64,000 nt of DNA from Saccharopolyspora sp. SCSIO 74807 (GTDB lineage Bacteria > Actinomycetota > Actinomycetes > Mycobacteriales > Pseudonocardiaceae), in assembly GCF_037023755.1 (NCBI RefSeq), contig NZ_CP146100.1, positions 3,875,501 to 3,939,500 of the forward strand. Direction: 5' to 3'. Below the pieces are notes generated by a model, which did no database searches, was not told the DNA's origin, and worked only from the letters and a program-made list of their open reading frames with translations. This document shows positions 52,794 through 60,435 of this stretch, piece by piece. Made by a program: the position numbers and the translations under genes. Within the stretch, counting starts at the first letter, position 1. Each line of letters opens with the position of its first letter.

Positions 52794-55670
52794 TCAGCGG
52801 CGGCGGTCGTAGGGGCGGCCGAAGCGTTCGCGGCTTTGGCGCAGTTCGGCGCGCAGCAGCCGGCGCAGCGGGTCCAGCAGCTTGCGGGCCATCTCTTCGA
52901 GGTCGGGGTCGGCCGTGCTCGATCCCGCTTGCTCGCCCTGCTGATCCTGCCGCCCGGTCTTCTCCGCCGCGTCCCGTTGCACGACGTTGATCGGAACGCC
53001 TTGCGGGACACCTTGGACTCGGGGGCCGGGATTCTGCGCGGGCTGCTGCGTTTTGCGTTGCACGGGCGGGGTTTTCGCCGGACCGGGTGGTGGGCCTGCG
53101 GTGCCCGGTCCGGGCTGGGGGAGGGGGAAAGGCCCGGGCGCTTCGGAGCGCTGCACGACGCTGCCCGGGCCCGGTGGCTCGTTCCCTCCGGTGCTGGGCG
53201 GATCACCGCCGAGCGGGGACGCAGCGGGCGTGCTCGGGACGTGCGGGAGGCTCGGCGCAGCCGCAGGGGGGTGCGGGCTCGTCCGGTTGGACGGGTTCGT
53301 CTGCGGTGTGCCGGGGGAACTCTGTGCTGTGCCGGGGGAACCCGGCGGCGTGCCGGAGGAACGTCGCCAACGCGGCTGGACGACCGGCGTCGCTGAGTTC
53401 GTCGGCTCGGCTGCCCGTTGCAGCGCGCCCTCGACGTGCAACGGTCGTTTCGCCAGCAGCGACCGGGATTCCGGTGCCGCGAACGGCGATCGATCCGTCC
53501 ACTTCGGTCGGACGAGCTGCGGTCCGCCTCCCAGGGAGGTGTCGGCGGCGGCCGGATGGCTCTCGCCCGGTTTCGGCGACACCAGCGGAGGCGTTTCGGC
53601 ACCGGAGTCCGCGTGGCCGGACGTGCTGCGTTGGACGGGTGAGCTCGGGGCGCGCGAGCCGGTCGTCGCCGCTTTCCCGGGCTGGTCAGGATCGGTCGGC
53701 CCGGAGCTCGGATTCGCGGACTCGGGCTGGGTGGATGTCGTCAGGCGTTGCAGCGTCGGCCGCTGCTCGGCCGGGGACGCCGGGCTGGAATGCTGCGCCG
53801 TTGCCGGTCCGGCGACCGGGAGGTGCGCAGGATCGGGAGTTTCCAGCGGGTTGGGCGTCGCGGCCTCGGATCGTTGCACCGAGTGCGTTTCCGGGGAAAC
53901 CGTCCGGTTTTCGGTTCGGTCCGAGTGCGGGGACTCCGGTGCACTATCCGTCCACTGTGGTGTGTTCTGCTCGCCTAGGACGGGGCGATCGGCGTGCGAA
54001 TCCTGCGCACGCTGGATGTTTCCCGAAAGCGGCAGCGGATCGGCGGAAGTGGTCGTGCTGGCCGGGTCGCCTTCCGCCAGCGGTCGAGCGGACTGCGGGA
54101 TCGCGGCGATCGGACTGCCCAGCCCGACGGTGGGTTCCACGGGCCGAACGGGATCGCCGACGCTGCGTTGCACCGTACCGTCGGCATCGCGGTCGTCGGC
54201 ACTGCGGGAAGCGCGCCGTTGGACCGACGGGCGATCACCGGAATTTCCCGATTTTGCGGCGGAATCCGCTGCGGGATCGCCGGTTCCAGGTCCGGCCGAC
54301 TGCGCGGGAGGCGTCGAGCCACCACCGCTGTGCGGGGCGGGCGCGGCACCCTTTTTCTGCGATGCGGACCCGGTGTCTCGTTGCACGGGGTACTTCCCGC
54401 CGCTGTTGTCGCCGGGGCCACCGCTCGGCTTGGACGATGTGGGCCGTGGTGCCGGTTTCGCCGCTGGTGATGCTTCCACGGAAGAACCGGGGGATTCCGG
54501 CGTGCTCGCGGAACCTTCCCGGCCGGCCAACGGCAGCGGGTTCTCCGTCGGCTGCGGGGAATGCGCGACCTGAGCGTTCGGCGGCAGGTCGTGCAGCGGT
54601 TCGCCGATCGTGGACAGCGGCGGCGCGTCAGCGCGCACTGAGCGCTGCAACGGCGGCGCGTCTTCGCGGGAAGGCGCGTCCGGAGATTCCGGCGCTGCGC
54701 CCGCGGGCGACGCGTCGGTGTTCGGATGCTTCGCCGAAGAGCTCGGGGCCGAAGAAGTCGTCGTGCCGCGCGAGGTTTCCGATTTCGTTGCGGAAACCGA
54801 GGATTCGGGCTTCGCGACCGCCGAGCCGGGCACGGCGGGCACCGGCCGCGGCGCGAGCGGCGTCGCCAGCCGGGCGACGGTCAGCGGTGGCCGGACCTGC
54901 TGCACCGGCACCGGTTTCCGCTGCACGGGCGGGGAAACGTGCGAAGCGCCCGAAGCCGGCTCAGCGGTCGAAGCGGGACCGTCCGTGCCGCGGGATGCAG
55001 GACCGCCCGAGCCTGAACCGCTCGCGCCCGCCGGGGAAACCGCGTCGCCGTGACCCCCAGTGCCGATGCCCCTGCCGGAGGTCCCAGTCCCGGAGTTCCC
55101 GGTGCCGGAGGGCGCGCTTCCGGCGCCCCCAGTACGCGAACCCGCAGTACGCGAACCCACAGTACGCGAGCGCGCAGAGCCCTTGCGGCGCGAAACAGCA
55201 CTCCACGAAACAGCACGGCCGGAGCCCACGGATCCGGATCCGGAGGCACCGGAGCCAGCAGCACCGGATGCAGCGCCGCCGGATTCAGCAGCACCGGATT
55301 CAGCAGCACCGAGTTCCGGGCCCGCGAGCCGAACCGGCAGCTGCTCGTCCGAACTCCGCTGCACCGGCGTACCCGGAACCACCTGCGCCAGCCCGGTCAT
55401 CACCCCGGAAGGCGCGTCCGCGCGCACGCGATGGCCCAGCTCGCCCAGCACCCCGTGCCGCTGGTACGAGGTCACCGACTCGGTGAACCGCGTCGCCTGC
55501 GTGACGTCGCAGCCCGCTCGCTGCACCACCCCGGTCATCGGCGTGCTCCGGCGCCAGCCGCCGTCCCAGGCCGGATCGGCCTGCGGGGCGGGAGCGTCGT
55601 GCGAGGCGTCCGGGCCGCGGTCCGGTGACGCGGTCCTGTTGCGGCGGCGGAAGGGATTCCAGCGCGGCAC
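52794..55670 (-). CDS. 958-residue disordered CIS-associated protein with 15 [VIL]QR motifs
   Basis: The whole chain is rich in Ser, Pro, Gly, Ala and Thr with almost no predicted structure except the last 40 residues (LEEMARKLLDPLRRLLRAEL), a charged helix of a type I associate with CIS loci. I count 15 copies of [VIL]QR, many preceded by Pro or Val (VVQRAG, PVQRSS, PVQRKP, PLQRSV, SVQRRA, NIQRAQ, TLQRLT, PVQRKT, VVQRDA and others), roughly evenly spaced from residue 50 to 910. The same motif occurs in the neighbouring DUF4157 effector. It occupies the operon position between DUF6760 and the second tube gene. Function is unknown: scaffold, cargo adaptor or protease-processed filler are possible. 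The GTG start lies 4 bases after the DUF6760 stop. Confidence 0.8.
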   Translation of the reverse strand: MPRWNPFRRRNRTASPDRGPDASHDAPAPQADPAWDGGWRRSTPMTGVVQRAGCDVTQATRFTESVTSYQRHGVLGELGHRVRADAPSGVMTGLAQVVPGTPVQRSSDEQLPVRLAGPELGAAESGAAESGGAASGAAGSGASGSGSVGSGRAVSWSAVSRRKGSARSRTVGSRTAGSRTGGAGSAPSGTGNSGTGTSGRGIGTGGHGDAVSPAGASGSGSGGPASRGTDGPASTAEPASGASHVSPPVQRKPVPVQQVRPPLTVARLATPLAPRPVPAVPGSAVAKPESSVSATKSETSRGTTTSSAPSSSAKHPNTDASPAGAAPESPDAPSREDAPPLQRSVRADAPPLSTIGEPLHDLPPNAQVAHSPQPTENPLPLAGREGSASTPESPGSSVEASPAAKPAPRPTSSKPSGGPGDNSGGKYPVQRDTGSASQKKGAAPAPHSGGGSTPPAQSAGPGTGDPAADSAAKSGNSGDRPSVQRRASRSADDRDADGTVQRSVGDPVRPVEPTVGLGSPIAAIPQSARPLAEGDPASTTTSADPLPLSGNIQRAQDSHADRPVLGEQNTPQWTDSAPESPHSDRTENRTVSPETHSVQRSEAATPNPLETPDPAHLPVAGPATAQHSSPASPAEQRPTLQRLTTSTQPESANPSSGPTDPDQPGKAATTGSRAPSSPVQRSTSGHADSGAETPPLVSPKPGESHPAAADTSLGGGPQLVRPKWTDRSPFAAPESRSLLAKRPLHVEGALQRAAEPTNSATPVVQPRWRRSSGTPPGSPGTAQSSPGTPQTNPSNRTSPHPPAAAPSLPHVPSTPAASPLGGDPPSTGGNEPPGPGSVVQRSEAPGPFPLPQPGPGTAGPPPGPAKTPPVQRKTQQPAQNPGPRVQGVPQGVPINVVQRDAAEKTGRQDQQGEQAGSSTADPDLEEMARKLLDPLRRLLRAELRQSRERFGRPYDRRR
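55131..55175 (-). repeat. Three 15-base tandem repeats in the disordered-protein gene
   Basis: Units begin at 55131, 55146 and 55161 (agtacgcgaacccgc and close variants). On the minus strand they encode SRT-containing pentapeptides (TVGSRTAGSRT). Confidence 0.9.
55257..55316 (-). repeat. Four 15-base tandem repeats in the disordered-protein gene
   Basis: Units begin at 55257, 55272, 55287 and 55302 (agcagcaccggattc and variants). On the minus strand they encode ESGAA-type pentapeptides. As units of three bases they can expand or contract in frame. Confidence 0.9.
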
Positions 55671-55674
55671 CGTC

Positions 55675-55833
55675 TCACCCGCCCTCGTTCAGTCGCTGGT
55701 TGATGTTCGCGATCTCGCGCACCCAGCGCCTGCGCTCGAGGTGGTCCAGCTCCAAGATCTCCTCGCGCGGCCAGTGGAAGTGGTAGGCCACGTAGGCGAC
55801 CTCTTCGTAGAGCCGGTCGGCCGCGCAGGTCAC
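55675..55833 (-). CDS. DUF6760-type small CIS protein
   Basis: A 52-residue protein that is easy to miss: it starts MTCAADRLYEEVAYVAYHF, continues HWPREEILELDHLERRRWVR and ends EIANINQRLNEGG. It is charged and helical and matches the pattern of DUF6760 proteins that recur in actinobacterial CIS operons; its role is unknown. The GTG start overlaps the stop of the upstream gene (GTGA), and the next start follows 4 bases after its own stop, so it is embedded in a coupled run of genes. Confidence 0.85.
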   Translation of the reverse strand: MTCAADRLYEEVAYVAYHFHWPREEILELDHLERRRWVREIANINQRLNEGG

Positions 55834-56324
55834 GATTCCCCCAGGCGACCACCCGCCAGGTCGATCTCGAAGCTGGCCGAGCAGGACGGGCAGGTGACCC
55901 CGGCCCTGGTGTGGCCCTCGCTGTTGATCCGGCGGTAGAAGTCCTGCAGGAACGCGATGTCGGTGGCGTACATGTTCTCCACCAGCCCGGCGTGCACGCT
56001 GGTGAGATCGCCGAGGCGGGTGATGACCTGGCTCAGCAGCACCACGCTCAGGTATGCCGGGTTCTCCTTGACCCGCAGGTCGATCTGCGGGCGCAGCTCA
56101 TCCCGCGCGGTGGCCAGCCGCATCCGGCCGTGCCGGTGCACGGTGCCGTCGGTGTGCAGGTAGCCGCGCGGCAGCTCGAAGTCGAACTCGGCGTGCGGCG
56201 CCTGCTGGCCGCCGGACGGCTCCTGCCCACCGGTGGACTGCGGTGCGCGGCTCTCCGCCGCCTCGGGACGATTGCGCCCCGCGGCCTCGTCGAGGTCGGA
56301 CAGCGATGTGATCTTCCGTCTCAC
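55830..56324 (-). CDS. CIS assembly protein, possibly T4-type baseplate hub assembly chaperone-like
   Basis: The 164-residue protein has about 55 polar disordered residues, then FDFELPRGYLHTDGTVHRHG, MRLATARDELRPQIDLRVKE, VVLLSQVITRLGDLTSVHAG and a C-terminal CPSCSASFEIDL with a CxxC pair that may bind metal. Genes in this slot are often annotated as T4-family baseplate hub assembly chaperones; I rely on position and pattern memory only. The GTG start overlaps the tube gene stop (GTGA), and its stop overlaps the DUF6760 start. Confidence 0.7.
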   Translation of the reverse strand: MRRKITSLSDLDEAAGRNRPEAAESRAPQSTGGQEPSGGQQAPHAEFDFELPRGYLHTDGTVHRHGRMRLATARDELRPQIDLRVKENPAYLSVVLLSQVITRLGDLTSVHAGLVENMYATDIAFLQDFYRRINSEGHTRAGVTCPSCSASFEIDLAGGRLGES

Positions 56325-56761
56325 TCGAGCTCGATCCGTTCGAAGACGATGGTGGCCTTCTCGGTGGCGGCGTTGGATTCCCCGGCGGTGAGTTCCGGGC
56401 CCTCCCATTTGCTGACCCAGGCGTCGAACAGCATGATGCGGCGCACGGATTCCCCTTTGGAATCCATCACCTCGATGGTCAGGTTCTCCCGCGCGTTCTC
56501 CACGTCGCCGTCGATCAGCGTCTTGTTCAGCCATTGGGAGAACTCGGAACTCTTGTCCAGGCCGCGGGTGATGGTGACCTCGCCGCCTTGCTGCGGGCCG
56601 GGCTGGCGCTTGACCATCGGCTTGCCGGTCGGGGTCGTTTGCGGGATGTCCACCACCTCTTGCTCCAGTACCAGACCGCTGACCTCTTTGACCGTCTCGA
56701 CCTGCACGCTGCCGAGTTCGACACCGAACCGGTGGACGGACAGCGCATCACCTTCGGCCAT
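56321..56761 (-). CDS. CIS major tube protein (gp19-family, Afp1-like)
   Basis: The 146-residue tube subunit has FGVELGSVQVETVKEVSGL, TGKPMVKRQPGPQQGGEVTI, TRGLDKSSEFSQWLNKTLI and the C-terminal AATEKATIVFERIELE. It follows the sheath gene by 29 bases, the usual sheath-tube pairing, and is probably the abundant ring that stacks inside the sheath. Confidence 0.92.
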   Translation of the reverse strand: MAEGDALSVHRFGVELGSVQVETVKEVSGLVLEQEVVDIPQTTPTGKPMVKRQPGPQQGGEVTITRGLDKSSEFSQWLNKTLIDGDVENARENLTIEVMDSKGESVRRIMLFDAWVSKWEGPELTAGESNAATEKATIVFERIELE

Positions 56762-56790
56762 GATCGATCACCTTTCACGTTGCTGGAGTG

Positions 56791-58320
56791 TCATTCGCTG
56801 AGCAGGCTGGTGCTGTCGGAGAACTGCGAGAGCCGGAAGATGACGAACTCCGCGGGTTTCACCGGCGCCACTCCGATCTCGCACACCACCCGGCCGAGGT
56901 CGATGGATTCCTGCGGGTTGTTGTCCCGGTCGCACTTGACGTAGAAGGCTTCGTCCGGAGTGCGGCCGAAAAGCGCGCCGTCGCGCCACGCCTCGTGCAG
57001 GAAGGCGCTGATGTTGCGGCGGATGCTGGCCCACAACCGGTCGTCGTTCGGCTCGAACACGACCCACTGGGTGCCGAGCAGGATCGACTCCTCCAGGTAG
57101 TTGAACAGCCGACGCACGTTCAAGTACCGCCAGGCAGGGTCGGAGGAAAGGGTGCGGGCACCCCAGATCCGGATGCCGCGCCCGGCGAACGCGCGCACGC
57201 AGTTCACGCCGATCGGGTTGAGCTGGTCCTGCTCGCCCTTGCTCAGCCGCGTCTCCAGATCCACCGCGCCGCGGATCACCTCGTTGGCCGGTGCCTTGTG
57301 CACGCCGCGTTCGTTGTCGCTGCGCGCCCAGACCCCGGCGACGTGCCCGCTCGGCGGCACCAGTGCGTTGCGTCCGGTGCCCGGGTCGAAGACCTTGATC
57401 CACGGGTAGTAGAGCGAAGCGTAGTGCGAGTCGTAACCGGCCTGGTCGGCCCGCCAGTTCCGCACCTGCTGGGCGTTCAGCCCGGGCGGGGCGTCCAAGA
57501 TCGCGACCCGGTCGCCGAGCTGCTCGCAGTGCGAGATGGCCGCCAGCTGCACGGTGCGCACGCCCTCGGCGTCGATCAGCCCGCGCTGGTGGGCGCTCAT
57601 CAGGTCGGGCACCGCGACCATCGTGATCTCGTCGACCGTTTCCAGGCCGCCGAACCCGGTGCGCGCGGCGAGGTCCCCGACGTACTCGCCGGCGTCCACT
57701 TTGGCCGGTGCGTTGCTCGGCGCCGGGGTGGCGGGCAGCGTGACCGACTGGTTGTCCGGGCGGCTCAGCGCCGCTGCGGGCTCGGTGATCTCGATGAGCT
57801 TGGAGCGTTCGCGGACCTGGTTGACCACGTAGCTCTTGACGTTGCGCCGGGTGGAGACGTCGAAGGTCTCGCTGACCTTGCCGCCCTGGCGCACCAGCAG
57901 CTTGAACCGGTCGTCCGGCGGGTTGTCCCCGTCGGCGTCGGCGACCTCCACGGTCACCTCGCCGCCCGCGCCCGGCAGCGCGGAGATCCGCAGGTCGCCG
58001 AGTTCGACCGGGTCCGGGCGGGATTCGGCGGGCGCTGCGGACTGCGCGGAGGTCTGCGCGGGTCCGCCGATGCGCACGACGTAGGCCGAGCCGCCGCCGT
58101 TGGCGAAGTAGCCGTACACCGCGTGCGCGAGGTACCCGTCGTCGAACCCGCCGAAGTTCTCGACGTACTGGTTCCAGTTCGTCACCAGCGTGGGTTCGTG
58201 GAACGGCCCTTGCGGCGCGAACCCGACGAAGGCGGCGACCGCGGTCCCGACGCCCTCGATCGGCCGCGAGCCGTTCTGGACCTCTTCGACGTACACGCCT
58301 GGGGACAGGTACGACGGCAT
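56791..58320 (-). CDS. CIS contractile sheath protein
   Basis: The 509-residue sheath protein begins MPSYLSPGVYVEEVQNGSRP, the conserved first strand and linker, and includes TAVAAFVGFAPQGPFHEPTL. The C-terminal gp18-like core has RGIRIWGARTLSSDPAWRYL, VRRLFNYLEESILLGTQWVV and PAEFVIFRLSQFSDS. A central variable domain occupies roughly residues 100-230. It is the first gene of the leftward structural run after the oppositely oriented effector gene; its promoter should lie in 58321-58556. Confidence 0.95.
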   Translation of the reverse strand: MPSYLSPGVYVEEVQNGSRPIEGVGTAVAAFVGFAPQGPFHEPTLVTNWNQYVENFGGFDDGYLAHAVYGYFANGGGSAYVVRIGGPAQTSAQSAAPAESRPDPVELGDLRISALPGAGGEVTVEVADADGDNPPDDRFKLLVRQGGKVSETFDVSTRRNVKSYVVNQVRERSKLIEITEPAAALSRPDNQSVTLPATPAPSNAPAKVDAGEYVGDLAARTGFGGLETVDEITMVAVPDLMSAHQRGLIDAEGVRTVQLAAISHCEQLGDRVAILDAPPGLNAQQVRNWRADQAGYDSHYASLYYPWIKVFDPGTGRNALVPPSGHVAGVWARSDNERGVHKAPANEVIRGAVDLETRLSKGEQDQLNPIGVNCVRAFAGRGIRIWGARTLSSDPAWRYLNVRRLFNYLEESILLGTQWVVFEPNDDRLWASIRRNISAFLHEAWRDGALFGRTPDEAFYVKCDRDNNPQESIDLGRVVCEIGVAPVKPAEFVIFRLSQFSDSTSLLSE

Positions 58321-58556
58321 GTGCGCTCCTCGGTGTGCGGCGATCTCCCAGCAGGCAGCTTCGCGAGCCGTGGCGGGGTGCCGACAGGTCCGCGCGGCCC
58401 TGGCTGAGGGCAGCACGGGTGCCTTCGCGGGCAGCGGATCGTTGCCTTTCGGGACGCGCAGGTGGTGTTGCCCGCGGTGCTGCCCTTCCGTGCATTCCGC
58501 CGCGCCCGCGCGAGCGGGTACGTGTGGTGCCGAGCCGTGCGATCCGGAGGGGAACC

Positions 58557-60326
58557 ATGCGCGATCGGCAGGAGCCGGGCAAGGACTCGACAAGCCGCCA
58601 CGAGCGACCACGACGCGTCGCACCCGCACCGGAGTCCGGTACCGCCGCGCACCTCCTGCACCTGCAACGGACCCTGGGCAACGCGGCGGTGGCGCGGATG
58701 GTCGAAGGCGCGCAGGGCGAGGACGAGGTGCAGCGGTCCGCTGTGCACGGTGTGCTGAGTTCGTCGGGGCAGCCGTTGGGCGCCCCGGTGCGCGAGGAGA
58801 TGGAATCGCGGATGGGCGCGGACTTCTCGGACGTCCGCGTGCACACCGGCGGCACCGCGCAACGATCCGCGGCCGAGATCGGCGCTCGCGCCTACACCTC
58901 CGGCAACCACGTCGTGCTCGGCTCGGGCGCTTCGGACAAGCACACGCTCGCGCACGAGCTCACCCATGTGCTGCAACAACGCTCGGGGCCGGTCGCGGGC
59001 ACCGACAACGGTGACGGGCTGAAGGTCTCCGACCCGTCGGATCGCTACGAGCGCGCGGCGGAGGACAATGCGCGGCGGGTGATGGCGGATTCGGGATCAG
59101 GCCGCACAGACGACGCCCCGGCCGAGTCCGCGTCGCCGCCTTCCGCGGACGAACCGCAGATCCAGCGGAAAGTGGGCTACGAGTTCGAAATTACACCCAA
59201 TAGGGCATGGCAGTTTTTCGAGAACATACCGAGAGGTGACCAGAAAGGGGGCAAGAGGCTAAAAACGGACACGAAGAATCCCCTTATCGACCTCGGAAGC
59301 GGGGCGCATGTTGCTGCGGACAACGGAAATGTGGAATTCGTTACCGACCCGCTGACAACGTTGGATCAGGTGGAATCCGCAGTAAGTAATATCACTAACT
59401 TCCATGAGGATGTTGCCCGAAGGGGCACGCACACGGAACCTAGTGGAAAGTATTCTATCAAAGCCGAAAGCGTCGGTCAGGCGAAACCTCAAGCGTCCTT
59501 CGGTATGGCGATGCGGAACATACCCGACCTGGTGAGTGAACTCGATAAGTTTCACCAGGGCGACACTGAGCCGCCCGCGAAGCGGACTCGCACCAGGGAG
59601 CCGAAGGAGACGAAGGAAAATCGAGACAACGAACAACGAATCTCAGGGGTTCAACCCGGGTTCCCCGAAGCGAAGTCGAACGCGGAGAGAATTGTCGAAG
59701 AGCTGAAGGGGCGGGCCAGGGGTGAGTCCCCGCAGGGGGACGGCTGGGAGAAGTCCGCGAAAGGATTCTTAACTGTAATACTGAAGACAATTTACGATCT
59801 CACGAAGCAGGGGAGTGACAAAGATGATCCCAAGTACTACTTTTCGATGATGCCGCGTACAGATTTTGTGAGCATGCGGGAAACGTTGCCCGATGACGTC
59901 AAGGCCTGGCTGGTTGAAAACTGCGATTCCGGTGTCTTGCCGCTAATGAGTAAGCATTCCGGTGAGGACATCGAACGTCCTGTGTTGAACAAATACAAAA
60001 AAGAAATGTCTGGGGTGGAGGTTCCGACGCGAGCTGAGTGGATTAGATCAGTGTTGACCGGCACGGTGGGTGAAAAGGATCTGCTCTCGCCGCCGCCCGG
60101 GTATCCCGCGCATGGTGATGGTGGCAAAGAGCCTGAGGGGGTGGGGGCCATGGGGGCGGACCGTACAGAACCGCATCTGTCGGTATTCGAGTTGCGCGAC
60201 CTCGGCGGCGCGCTGCCTCGGGAGCAGTGGCTATCGCTGGCCTTGCTCATCGCGAAGACGATCGGGCGTGCTACAGATGACAAGCGACTGACCGTTAAGG
60301 AAAAGCAACGAGAAGAGTCCACCTGA
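58557..60326 (+). CDS. DUF4157 (eCIS-core) effector with amidoligase-like C-terminal domain
   Basis: The 589-residue protein starts with HLLHLQRTLGNAAVARM and a DUF4157 domain: MGADFSDVRVHTGGTAQRSA, ARAYTSGNHVVLGSGA and HTLAHELTHVLQQR, with HELTH at residues 133-137 (zinc-peptidase-type motif). [VIL]QR motifs occur at residues 58-60 and 202-204, the latter just before the C-terminal domain. That domain shows GYEFEI (E209, E211), NVEFVTDP (E260) and VFELRDL (E545, R547), which recall the ExE, E(F)VT and ExR motifs of glutamine-synthetase/amidoligase-type enzymes. Its DNA is much richer in A+T than the 5' part, suggesting a separately acquired toxin module. It is the only gene on this strand in the CIS locus, with ggagggg before the ATG. 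No immunity gene is obvious. Confidence 0.8.
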   Translation: MRDRQEPGKDSTSRHERPRRVAPAPESGTAAHLLHLQRTLGNAAVARMVEGAQGEDEVQRSAVHGVLSSSGQPLGAPVREEMESRMGADFSDVRVHTGGTAQRSAAEIGARAYTSGNHVVLGSGASDKHTLAHELTHVLQQRSGPVAGTDNGDGLKVSDPSDRYERAAEDNARRVMADSGSGRTDDAPAESASPPSADEPQIQRKVGYEFEITPNRAWQFFENIPRGDQKGGKRLKTDTKNPLIDLGSGAHVAADNGNVEFVTDPLTTLDQVESAVSNITNFHEDVARRGTHTEPSGKYSIKAESVGQAKPQASFGMAMRNIPDLVSELDKFHQGDTEPPAKRTRTREPKETKENRDNEQRISGVQPGFPEAKSNAERIVEELKGRARGESPQGDGWEKSAKGFLTVILKTIYDLTKQGSDKDDPKYYFSMMPRTDFVSMRETLPDDVKAWLVENCDSGVLPLMSKHSGEDIERPVLNKYKKEMSGVEVPTRAEWIRSVLTGTVGEKDLLSPPPGYPAHGDGGKEPEGVGAMGADRTEPHLSVFELRDLGGALPREQWLSLALLIAKTIGRATDDKRLTVKEKQREEST

Positions 60327-60435
60327 CGATCGGTGGCGTGTCGCAGCAATCCTTCTTAAGGTTAATGGATACTGGCGGTTTGCGTTTTCTGATTAGAGCA
60401 ACAGCGTGACTGCGAGAATTTCTGAAGTCGTCTCG

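Noticed and set aside
52794-55670. Calling the disordered protein a tape measure
   Set aside because: Tape measures are long helical proteins, often with hydrophobic segments; this chain is disordered and motif-repetitive, so only its position supports that name.
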